Below the pieces are notes generated by a model, which did no database searches, had not been told where the DNA came from, and saw only the letters and a program-made list of their open reading frames with translations. Of a DNA stretch of 60,789 bases, positions 25,893 to 34,240 are shown one piece after another; the stretch's first letter is position 1, and every line of letters begins with the position of its first letter. Source of the DNA: Lachnospiraceae bacterium UBA3772. Lineage in GTDB: Bacteria; Bacillota; Clostridia; Lachnospirales; Lachnospiraceae. Location of the stretch: assembly GCA_002371025.1 (NCBI GenBank), contig DFFQ01000213.1, positions 1-60,789 of the forward strand, read 5' to 3'. The position numbers and the translations under genes were made by a program.

Positions 25893-28800
25893 ATGGCAGC
25901 TAGAGGGAAGGAACAAAATAAGATCATTATATCCGGAAACAGGATATATGAAGAAGTTATACTTACGGGAGAATTTAGCGATGAACTGGTTATAGGAACA
26001 ACTAAATTATCACGTATAAGATTTGAAAGAAGTGAATTCTTCTGTGATTTTGAAATAAGATTTTATAATGAAAAAAATGGGGACTGGTCAGTAAGCTGTA
26101 ACAGAGACATTTATATTGATAGCGGAAGTATCGCAAGAAAATATAGTGGTATTATCAAAAGAGGAATGGAAATGGTATTTCGCTATACCAATGGTGATGC
26201 GATACTCTTTAGTATCTCATTACAGATGGATTTTGACAGTGTGCCTTGTGATTATCTTAGAAAGATCGATCTTAGAAATGTAAATAATCTTTGCCTTGGA
26301 GGAACGGACTTTTCAAGGATTTTTTTGGATGGGGAAATGGCTGAAGGGGATTATCTTACCATGACCCAGCAGGGGGATTCCTATATAGTTAATGTTAATC
26401 AGGTAAAGAATGGCATCTTTATCAATGGGATAGAGGTAAAAGAAAAGGTTATCACTCTGAAAAACAGGGATTTCTTAACCTTTGATGGATATAAATTTTA
26501 TTTGCAGGATTTATATCTTTATACTGATTCAGAGGATGAAAGCATCAAATCAAAAGTTGGAGAAGAGATAATAAGAAATTCCAATAATTCATTTAAATAT
26601 CCAAAATTTATAAAAAATGTAAGACTTAAAAACGTCATCTCTGATGAAAAGATAGATGTTTTGCCACCGGATAATAAAAAAGAAATGGAAAAGGAAAATC
26701 TATTCATAACGATACTTCCTTCATTACTTATGCTGATTCTTTCTGTTGGCTTAAGGTCTAAGATGAATACTAATCCTATGTTTGCTATTTATATGGCTGT
26801 AATGATGGGGATGGGGATAGTAACATCAATCTTTACTCACATAAGACAAAAGAAAAAGAATAGTAGGGACGAAGAAAAAAGAGTTAAAAATTATACTGAA
26901 TATATGAAAGAAAAGGAAAAATATATTCAGGACGAAAGAGAAAAGGAAAAAGTTAAGAGGCAGGAGATTTATATTGCTCCAGAGATAGAATTAAATGAGG
27001 TAAGAAATTTTGATAATCATCTTTTTGAAAAGACTAAAGAGGATGAGGATTTTCTAACAGTAAGACTTGGAGAGGGAGAGATAAAGGCCTCAAGAAATCT
27101 TAATATAAAAGAGAAAGAATGCATTGCATCAGATGATCCGCTTATGGATTATCCGGATCTTTTAAAAGATTCTTACGAAATAATAAAGGAAGTACCTATT
27201 ACTTTAGACTTAAAGAAATATGGAGTATTAGGTGTAAGAGGAAATGACGCTGACCTTTATAGTTTGATAAAAATTCTTACTCTTGATATAGTAACGAGAC
27301 ATTTTTTTGATGACGTAAAGCTTTATTATAAGTTTAAAAAAGAGGAGATAGCTAAATTCAGATATTTAAGATGGCTTAAGAATCTTTATAACTCGGATAA
27401 ATATACTATCAGAAATCTTATATATGATAAGGACAGCCAGAAGATCCATTTTGAAGAGTTATATAAGGAACTGTCTTTTAGAAATGAATTAAAGGAGGCG
27501 GATATAAACAGTCTGCCTTATTATGTGATAATGATCTCTGATTCAGAGGGCTTTGCCAGTCATCCTATATCGAATTTTATAGATAAAGCAGAAAAACTGC
27601 ATGTGGTATTTATCTTCTTTGAAAGATATATAGAAAAGATACCAAAAGAGGCAAGGGTAGTCATTGATCTTGGAGAGAAAGACTCATCGAAGTTTAGAAG
27701 TGGAAGAATTATAATAGCCAGTGATAAGTCAGATGTGCAGGAGTTTACTTATAAAGATGTTTCAGACAGTGACATGGAATACGTGGCAAAAAAACTTGCC
27801 TGTGTTTATGTGGATTCTGTAAATCTTGAAAGTAATCTTACTTCAAATATCTCACTTTATAAGCTTTTAGGGATAATCAGTGATACAGATCTTGATCTAA
27901 AGGCAAGATGGGCTTCTTCAAAAGTGTATGAGTCAATGGCAGCGCCTCTGGGAGTAAGAGCAGGGGATTCATTAGTATATCTTGATCTTAATGAAAAAGC
28001 ACATGGTCCTCATGGACTTGTAGCAGGTACTACAGGTTCAGGTAAGTCTGAGATACTTCAGAGTTACATCCTTTCTATGGCTACACTTTTTAGTCCGGAA
28101 GATGTAAGTTTTGTGATAATAGACTTTAAAGGTGGAGGAATGGCTAATCAGTTTAGAGAACTTCCTCACTTAATAGGCAGCATTACCAATATAGATGGAG
28201 AAGCAATAGACAGGTCTCTTGCTTCTATAAAAGCAGAATTAAAGAAGAGGCAGGAATATTTTAGAGAATATGATGTAAATCATATAGATGCTTATATCAA
28301 GCTTTATAAACAGGGAGTAGCAAAGAATCCGCTTCCTCATCTCATACTTATTGTCGATGAGTTTGCGGAATTAAAGAGTGATCAACCGGAATTTATGCAG
28401 GAACTTATAAGTACTGCAAGAATAGGTAGAAGTCTGGGAGTTCATCTTATCCTTGCAACACAGAAACCAGCAGGTGTAGTAAATGATCAGATCTGGAGTA
28501 ATTCTAAATTTAAGCTTTGTCTTAAGGTTCAGAATGCATCAGACAGTAATGAAGTGATCCATTCCCCACTGGCAGCTGAAATAAGAGAAGCAGGAAGAGC
28601 TTATCTTCGGGTGGGAAATAATGAGGTATTTGAACTGTTTCAGTCAGCTTATAGCGGAGCCTTTGTTGACTGTGAAAAGTCAGGTCAGAAACATGAATAT
28701 GACATAAAAGAGCTTGATCTCTTAGGAAGAGGAAAAGTTGTCTTTGAACAAAAGAATGAAAAAAATAAGAATAAAGAAACCCAGTTGCAGGCTTTGGTTA

Positions 28801-30593
28801 AATATATAGCTTCTTATTGTAAGAAGGAAGAAATTGTAGAAATACCAGGAATCTGTCTTCCAGAACTGCCTACCAATATCAGTAAGGATCAGGCTGATGA
28901 ACTTACTTACATTAAAACTAACAGAAATGAACAAAATATAGATGATAAGGAAGCAGAAATAACCTCGGGTGGAACTAGAGTTAATGTGAATGGATCAGAG
29001 ATCATGGCGGATATCGGAATCTATGATGATCCTGATAACCAGGAACAGGGACATTATATGCTTAATATCTCTAAAGGTCATACTCTTATCATAGGTTCTC
29101 CTCAGACAGGAAAGACCAATATCCTTCAGCAGATAGTAAAGGATCTTATGAGAAAAGGAAAGCCTGAGGAAGTAAACATCTATATTATGGATTTTAGTTC
29201 AGGAGTATTAAAAAATTACACTGATTCAAATCTGGTAGGTGGTGTTGTTACAGCAACGGATGATGATAAGTTTATGCATTTCATCCTGCTTATGCAAAAC
29301 GAGATAATTAGAAGAAAAGAACTGCTTACTGACAGTGGACTTAGTTCTTTTGCTGCCTATAAAGAAGCAGGAAATAGTGACATTCCTCAGATAGTAGTGA
29401 TGATCGACTATTTTCTTGGGGTTAAGGAATCATATCTTCAAAAAGAAGATATGCTCCTTCCTTTAATGAGAGAAGGAATATCATTAGGAATAAGTTTTAT
29501 TTTAACAGATATTCAGGCTTCTAATATTGGTTTTAGATACATGTCATTATTTACTAATAAGATTGCATTATTCTGTAATAATGGTTCTGATTATCAGACA
29601 GTGTTTGGAATGTGTAAAAAGAAGCTTAAAGATATACCAGGAAGAAGTATTATTGAAATGGATAAGAAACATTTCTTTATGCAGAATTATCTTTCTTTTG
29701 AAGGTGAAAAAGAAATAGACAGGATCGCTAAAATGAAGGAAGAGATAGTTAAATGTAACGAAAGATCCGCGGGAAGTCATGCAGTAAGAATTCCGGAAGT
29801 TCCTGAGAGATTTACAGATGAAATGCTTCTTGATATGGAAAATTCAGGCCTAAAGAAGAAAAAATACAGTCCTGTATTTGGTATTGAATTTAATTCTGCA
29901 AGTCCTGAAAGACTGGATCTTTCAAGGGGTATTTTTGGGGTTATAGGTGGAGATGAAGCTATAAGAAATATGTGGATATCTAACCTTATATTACAGTTGA
30001 TAAGGGATGAAGATAGTGAGTTTAAAGCTGTCATATTTGATGATTATAAGAAGAATTATAAGAAAAATCTTGAGATAATGGCAGCAGAGAGTCGTACTGA
30101 CTCTTATAATAATCAGACGGGAATCCTAGGTGACAAAGTTGAGATAAAACAAGAGCCAGAAGAAATTGCCGTCTGCATTGATGAACTTTATGAAGATGCT
30201 TTAAAGACTAAAGATTTATTAAAAGAAAATCCAGATAGTCTTGAACAAATTTCTTTAAAACTCCTTATTATCAACAATAAGGAAGCTATGGATATGATCA
30301 ATAAGGATAGAAAGCTGCTTGAAAAGTATAAGGAACTTATCGGAAAATATCATAGCTTAAAGATCATGATAATAATAAGCTGCATCGATGATGTAAAGCA
30401 GGGATATACCAATGTTGATGTTCAAAAATCTGTAATTGAATCACAGAATATAATGTTCCTTGATTCTATAAATCAGATAAGAATCATAGAAATACAGCCA
30501 TCAACTAGAAGAGAGTTTCCTAAGCCTTTAACAAAGACAGAAGGACTTTTATTTAAAGATGGAGAATTTAAAAAGTATAAACTTCTGGTTTGA
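25893..30593 (+). CDS. essC: EssC/YukB-type FtsK/SpoIIIE ATPase, motor of the type VII secretion system
   Basis: A 1566-residue protein. Two N-terminal FHA-like domains (about 1-100 and 125-210), two membrane helices (about 269-316), a linker, then three FtsK-type ATPase units. D1 has Walker A GTTGSGKSE (about 711-719) and Walker B LILIVDEFAEL. D2 has GSPQTGKT (near 1066) and VVMIDYFLGV, lacking the catalytic Glu. D3 (from about 1340) has no lysine in its loop (GVIGGDEAIRN) and looks inactive. This matches EssC in length and layout. It drives export of WXG100 and LXG proteins. AAGGAA precedes ATG 25893. Confidence 0.95.
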   Translation: MAARGKEQNKIIISGNRIYEEVILTGEFSDELVIGTTKLSRIRFERSEFFCDFEIRFYNEKNGDWSVSCNRDIYIDSGSIARKYSGIIKRGMEMVFRYTNGDAILFSISLQMDFDSVPCDYLRKIDLRNVNNLCLGGTDFSRIFLDGEMAEGDYLTMTQQGDSYIVNVNQVKNGIFINGIEVKEKVITLKNRDFLTFDGYKFYLQDLYLYTDSEDESIKSKVGEEIIRNSNNSFKYPKFIKNVRLKNVISDEKIDVLPPDNKKEMEKENLFITILPSLLMLILSVGLRSKMNTNPMFAIYMAVMMGMGIVTSIFTHIRQKKKNSRDEEKRVKNYTEYMKEKEKYIQDEREKEKVKRQEIYIAPEIELNEVRNFDNHLFEKTKEDEDFLTVRLGEGEIKASRNLNIKEKECIASDDPLMDYPDLLKDSYEIIKEVPITLDLKKYGVLGVRGNDADLYSLIKILTLDIVTRHFFDDVKLYYKFKKEEIAKFRYLRWLKNLYNSDKYTIRNLIYDKDSQKIHFEELYKELSFRNELKEADINSLPYYVIMISDSEGFASHPISNFIDKAEKLHVVFIFFERYIEKIPKEARVVIDLGEKDSSKFRSGRIIIASDKSDVQEFTYKDVSDSDMEYVAKKLACVYVDSVNLESNLTSNISLYKLLGIISDTDLDLKARWASSKVYESMAAPLGVRAGDSLVYLDLNEKAHGPHGLVAGTTGSGKSEILQSYILSMATLFSPEDVSFVIIDFKGGGMANQFRELPHLIGSITNIDGEAIDRSLASIKAELKKRQEYFREYDVNHIDAYIKLYKQGVAKNPLPHLILIVDEFAELKSDQPEFMQELISTARIGRSLGVHLILATQKPAGVVNDQIWSNSKFKLCLKVQNASDSNEVIHSPLAAEIREAGRAYLRVGNNEVFELFQSAYSGAFVDCEKSGQKHEYDIKELDLLGRGKVVFEQKNEKNKNKETQLQALVKYIASYCKKEEIVEIPGICLPELPTNISKDQADELTYIKTNRNEQNIDDKEAEITSGGTRVNVNGSEIMADIGIYDDPDNQEQGHYMLNISKGHTLIIGSPQTGKTNILQQIVKDLMRKGKPEEVNIYIMDFSSGVLKNYTDSNLVGGVVTATDDDKFMHFILLMQNEIIRRKELLTDSGLSSFAAYKEAGNSDIPQIVVMIDYFLGVKESYLQKEDMLLPLMREGISLGISFILTDIQASNIGFRYMSLFTNKIALFCNNGSDYQTVFGMCKKKLKDIPGRSIIEMDKKHFFMQNYLSFEGEKEIDRIAKMKEEIVKCNERSAGSHAVRIPEVPERFTDEMLLDMENSGLKKKKYSPVFGIEFNSASPERLDLSRGIFGVIGGDEAIRNMWISNLILQLIRDEDSEFKAVIFDDYKKNYKKNLEIMAAESRTDSYNNQTGILGDKVEIKQEPEEIAVCIDELYEDALKTKDLLKENPDSLEQISLKLLIINNKEAMDMINKDRKLLEKYKELIGKYHSLKIMIIISCIDDVKQGYTNVDVQKSVIESQNIMFLDSINQIRIIEIQPSTRREFPKPLTKTEGLLFKDGEFKKYKLLV

Positions 30594-30627
30594 TCAGAAT
30601 AAGTTATTAAAGAAATGGAGAAAAAAT

Positions 30628-31389
30628 ATGGGAAAGTGGTTTATGTATCAGCCTGATTATTATAAAGAAGAGGGACTAAAGGCCTTTTCAGTAAATGATG
30701 ATGGGGAGATGTATTATTACTATTTAAATTCATATAAATTTAGAGGCGCAACAAGATTAACCGACGTTTTAAATATTACGCTTCCACCAGGGGCAGAGTA
30801 TAGACTGGGGATTTTTGGACTGATAATAGCTAATAAGAAAAAGAAAAAAAGGAAAAATGATATAAAGGCATATTATTCGTATATAGGACATCAGAATATT
30901 TTAGGGGAAATAATTAAGAAAAAGGAAGAAGATAAAGCCGGAAGTAAAATAACCAGAATTACATCAGTAAAAAGAGATGGCAGACAAGTGAAAATACATT
31001 GCAGAAGATTAGATGAAAATGGAAAAGAAATAGCTGATCTGATTACCGTTTATGATAATCTGATTTATTATAATGATTTTCTCAAGGCAGTAGATGAATT
31101 ATGCCAAAAAACAAAAGATATTTGTGCTGTATGTGGTTCTATAATGAGAAATGGTATTTGTTATAAGTGTGGAAGTACTCAGGTTAAAAAGGAAATCAGT
31201 AAAAAAATGATAATCCTGATAGCTCTACTAGTGGGGCTTTTTGCATTTCTTTGTGGATCAGTGATCACTTATCTGCATGCGCGTGAGAATGAGGATAGTA
31301 CATTACTTTTGTTGAGTATTTTTGGCTTTATGTTATCCTTGACCGCAATAGGTTACTGTAAACAGGGTATAGAAAAGCAATTGAAGTAA
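30628..31389 (+). CDS. Zinc-ribbon protein with two C-terminal membrane helices, type VII locus
   Basis: About 253 residues. The N-terminal ~155 residues are soluble and basic, then comes a zinc ribbon CAVCG...CYKCG (about 165-182), and two transmembrane helices (about 192-214 and 225-246). ATG 30628 is chosen for its GGAG site; the longer frame from 30559 runs inside essC. It is the last gene of the machine run and sits 34 bp after essC. No family was recognised; a membrane accessory role in secretion is inferred from position. Confidence 0.65.
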   Translation: MGKWFMYQPDYYKEEGLKAFSVNDDGEMYYYYLNSYKFRGATRLTDVLNITLPPGAEYRLGIFGLIIANKKKKKRKNDIKAYYSYIGHQNILGEIIKKKEEDKAGSKITRITSVKRDGRQVKIHCRRLDENGKEIADLITVYDNLIYYNDFLKAVDELCQKTKDICAVCGSIMRNGICYKCGSTQVKKEISKKMIILIALLVGLFAFLCGSVITYLHARENEDSTLLLLSIFGFMLSLTAIGYCKQGIEKQLK

Positions 31390-31453
31390 GTTTACAGTAT
31401 CAGGAAATAACGTTTATATTGAATTTATGCATTAGCGAGCTGAATGATAAAAC

Positions 31454-31532
31454 TCTATAGAAAAATATTAAAGAGGCGATATTTTTCTATAGAAAAATAT
31501 CGATATAATAATAAAAATCTATAGAAAAATAT
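31454..31532 (+). repeat. Three 15-bp direct repeats at 32-bp spacing, one within a 26-bp palindrome
   Basis: TCTATAGAAAAATAT occurs at 31454-31468, 31486-31500 and 31518-31532, each exactly 32 bp from the last, about three helical turns. The middle copy is the right half of a perfect 26-bp palindrome (31477-31502) centred on CTATAG. The array lies 50-130 bp upstream of the DUF4143 ATPase start. It looks like a cooperative operator; an iteron-type role is less likely. Confidence 0.7.
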
Positions 31533-31582
31533 TTACAAGCTCTCCTTGATTTTATATTATAGGATTAAGGAGGGTTATTTTT

Positions 31583-32914
31583 ATGCTCGAAAGAAAGATA
31601 TTAAATAGTTTAAAAGAGTGGAAGCAGAAAGAAAAACATAAGAGTTTAATAATAACGGGACAACGTCAGATAGGAAAGACGTATGTTATTGATAAAATGT
31701 TTTCAAATGAATATTCCACATATGTGAAGATAAATTTCCTCGAAGAACCATCGATGAAGGATGTTTTTTCAGGAGATTTGGATGTAGAAACATTGAAACT
31801 TAATATTTCATTAACAAAACCTGGAGCAAAATTTGTTGAAGGTGATACATTAATACTTTTGGATGAGATTCAGGAATGCCCTAATGCGATTGCATCGTTA
31901 AAGTTTTGGACAGAGGATGGCCGTTATGATGTAATAGGAATGGGCTCATCCTTGGGTATGAACTACAATAGTGACATTTCATATCCGGTTGGAAAAGTAG
32001 AATACTTAAATATGTATTCATTAGATTTTGAGGAATATTTGTGGGCTGAAGGTGTTGATAAGGATGCGGTCTCGAAGTTACAGGACTATTTTGATAATAT
32101 TGAAAAACTTCCTGCTGCATTGTCTGATACAATGTTTAAGTATTTGCGTAAATATATGGTTTTGGGTGGAATGCCAGAAGTGGTGAATACTTATATAGAG
32201 ACAAAAGATATTCATGAGGCAGATAATATTCAGAGAAGATTAATTAGAGATTATAAATCTGACATAGCGCGTTTTGCTGATCCTAATATGCGAATAAAGG
32301 CACAGGAGTGTTATGAATCTCTGCCATTTCAGCTAACGAAAGAAAATCATAAATTTCAGTATTCGCATGTTGAGCCAAAAGCTACGGCATCAAAGTTTGG
32401 ATCAAGTATCGCTTGGTTAAATAATCAGTTGTTAAGCATTCAAGTAAATGGGTTAAAGAGATTTGATTATCCACTAGAGGCATTCGCTGATAAATTAAAT
32501 TTCAGATTATATACTACAGATATTGGTATGTTTATCGGAATGTTTGATGAGAGCTTAAAAAAAGCATTGTTAGATGACAAGAATATCGAAGATAAAGCTG
32601 CTAATTTAATATTAGGTACTGCAAAGGGAGGATTATATGAAGCCCTGGCAGCAGATATGCTTTATAAGCGCGGCTACGAAAAATTATTCTTCTATAAGCA
32701 TGAAAAGAATACAAGTGAAATAGAATTTGTAATACAAAAAGGTGATAGGATTATTCCTATTGAAATTAAAGCAGGCAGAAAACAAGCTAATTCTCTACGT
32801 AATATCATGGAACAAAATTCTAAACTAGAGATCGGATATAAAATGGCATCGGTTAATATAGGGAAGGCGGACAAGATTATCTCTATGCCTATGTTCATGT
32901 TGATGTTTATGTAG
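31583..32914 (+). CDS. AAA (AAA_14) ATPase with DUF4143 / nuclease-like C-terminal domain
   Basis: A 443-residue protein. An AAA ATPase with Walker A GQRQIGKTYV (about 26-35) and Walker B LILLDEIQE, then a DUF4143-type C-terminal half with the restriction-endonuclease-like block EIEFVIQKGDRIIPIEIKAG (E...EIK). AAGGAGG precedes ATG 31583. Such proteins are common in anaerobes and gut bacteria; their role is not established, although links to defence have been suggested. It has its own upstream repeat array and is probably not part of the secretion operon. Confidence 0.88.
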   Translation: MLERKILNSLKEWKQKEKHKSLIITGQRQIGKTYVIDKMFSNEYSTYVKINFLEEPSMKDVFSGDLDVETLKLNISLTKPGAKFVEGDTLILLDEIQECPNAIASLKFWTEDGRYDVIGMGSSLGMNYNSDISYPVGKVEYLNMYSLDFEEYLWAEGVDKDAVSKLQDYFDNIEKLPAALSDTMFKYLRKYMVLGGMPEVVNTYIETKDIHEADNIQRRLIRDYKSDIARFADPNMRIKAQECYESLPFQLTKENHKFQYSHVEPKATASKFGSSIAWLNNQLLSIQVNGLKRFDYPLEAFADKLNFRLYTTDIGMFIGMFDESLKKALLDDKNIEDKAANLILGTAKGGLYEALAADMLYKRGYEKLFFYKHEKNTSEIEFVIQKGDRIIPIEIKAGRKQANSLRNIMEQNSKLEIGYKMASVNIGKADKIISMPMFMLMFM

Positions 32915-33002
32915 TGGTAGACGCTGTAACATTATATTAAAAAAATTAGAGAGTTAAAAAAATATAGTTGTTATTCAAGTAATCCAATAAGATAGCGAAC
33001 GC

Positions 33003-33118
33003 ACGCCAAAATATAATAAAAGACGCGAAATAATTCCTCCAAAGGGCATGTTTAGCCCGCTGGAGGAATTGATTGAGCGTCTTATTTATTTTGGCGTCCG
33101 GTAGCCGTCTATTTATTT
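33003..33118 (-). repeat. Structured repeat element, copy B (3' of the LysR gene, minus strand)
   Basis: Read on the minus strand, this begins at the LysR stop codon and runs: ATAGACGGCTACCGGACGCC, CAAAATAAATAAGACGC, a hairpin with inner stem AATTCCTCC/GGAGGAATT and loop-side CAGCGGGCTAAACATGCCC, then GCGTCTTTTATTATATTTTG. It matches copy A (16674-16866) over about 120 bases. In the outer stem GC/GC replaces AT/AT, and in the inner stem T-A replaces C-G, so pairing is kept. It could terminate both the LysR gene and the convergent ATPase gene. Confidence 0.8.
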
Positions 33119-34012
33119 TACCAGTTCCTTTAGTATCTCTATATACCTTCTTGTTAGATTCGATGGATGTATCGCATATGGCAGTATATATCCAATCTCC
33201 ATATAATCATCCACTTTTAGTGGGCGGGCTACAATGTTAGGGCCATTTAATTCTTCGCTTATTACACCGGAACAGATGGTATATCCATTCATTCCGATAA
33301 GAAGATTAAAGAGGGTGGCGCGGTCCCGGACGACGAGTTCTTTATCTACATCCATGGTGCTTAAGATCTCTTCTGAAAAGTAGAAGGAATTGTGGCTGCC
33401 CTGCTCATATGAAAGCCTTGGATAAGGTTTTAGATCTTCTAATGTTATTACTTTTTTCTTTGCTAAAGCGGATTTTTTACCTATAAAAACATGAGGCCTG
33501 GCTTTAAAAAGGGGTGTAAATATGAGGCCATTATCTTTTAAAGTCTTATTGATCACAGTCTCATTGAATTTATTGATATATAAAATTCCAATCTCACTTT
33601 TTAAATGTGTGACGTCTTCGATTATCTCGTAGGTCATAGCTTCTCTCATGTGGAATTCATATTTTTCGCTGTCGCATTCTTTTAATAAGTTTACAAATGC
33701 TTCTACCACAAAAGAGTAATGCTGTGAGGAAACACAGAATCTCAGTTTTCCTTTATTTGTTCCATTATATCTTTCTTCTATCAGACTGGTCTGTTCTAAG
33801 ACCTGTCTTGCATATCCCAAGAATTCCTCTCCTTCAGGAGTTATTTCTATTCCTTTTTTATTTCTTTTAAAGATGGTAATGCCATACTCTTTTTCTAATT
33901 CCTGTATAGACGCTGTTAGGCTGGGCTGGGCAATAAACAGATGCTTTGCGGCCTCGGTTATATTTCCTGTGTCTGCAACTTCGGTTACATATTTTAACTG
34001 TTTAAAAGTCAT
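33113..34012 (-). CDS. LysR-type transcriptional regulator, divergent from metE
   Basis: A 299-residue LysR protein. The N-terminal winged helix reads MTFKQLKYVTEVADTGNITEAAKHLFIAQPSLTASIQELE, followed by ITIFKRNKKGIEITPEGEEFL; the rest is the ligand-binding domain. It is divergently transcribed from metE across 228 bp carrying LysR-like inverted repeats. It is therefore a candidate activator of methionine synthesis, as MetR is in other bacteria, but the sequence is a generic CysB/GltC-like LysR and the ligand is unknown. The stop codon lies at the edge of repeat B. Confidence 0.9.
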   Translation of the reverse strand: MTFKQLKYVTEVADTGNITEAAKHLFIAQPSLTASIQELEKEYGITIFKRNKKGIEITPEGEEFLGYARQVLEQTSLIEERYNGTNKGKLRFCVSSQHYSFVVEAFVNLLKECDSEKYEFHMREAMTYEIIEDVTHLKSEIGILYINKFNETVINKTLKDNGLIFTPLFKARPHVFIGKKSALAKKKVITLEDLKPYPRLSYEQGSHNSFYFSEEILSTMDVDKELVVRDRATLFNLLIGMNGYTICSGVISEELNGPNIVARPLKVDDYMEIGYILPYAIHPSNLTRRYIEILKELVK

Positions 34013-34024
34013 AATAATTTCTCC

Positions 34025-34110
34025 CTATAACGAATTATAGATGATAGCTATATATGATATTTTATCATAGATAAAATCTATCGTAAAATAGGTTTTTTTT
34101 ATATTTTACG
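34025..34110. promoter_or_regulatory. LysR/metE divergent control region with three inverted repeats
   Basis: Three dyads are visible: CTATA-N6-TATAG (34025-34040), ATTTTATC-ATA-GATAAAAT (34059-34077), and CGTAAAATA-N11-TATTTTACG (34082-34110). The middle one fits the LysR T-N11-A layout and is the best candidate for the regulator's site; the third could also form a weak hairpin. From 34111 to 34240 nothing else is recognised except a weak GGGG ribosome site. No SAM riboswitch or T-box was seen. Confidence 0.5.
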
Positions 34111-34240
34111 GAAAGTATGGCAGAAGATATACTTTCATCTATCCAACTAGTGATCCGGAATTACAAAAAAGATGGAAAAAAATATCAGTTAATAGAAGTA
34201 ATTGCAAAAAAAGAAAGATAACGAATAGGGGTCAGTATTT

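Noticed and set aside
31454..31532. CRISPR-like array of direct repeats
   Set aside because: Only three 15-bp units with 17-bp AT-rich spacers, and the middle unit forms a palindrome with its spacer. No cas genes are present. An operator is more plausible.
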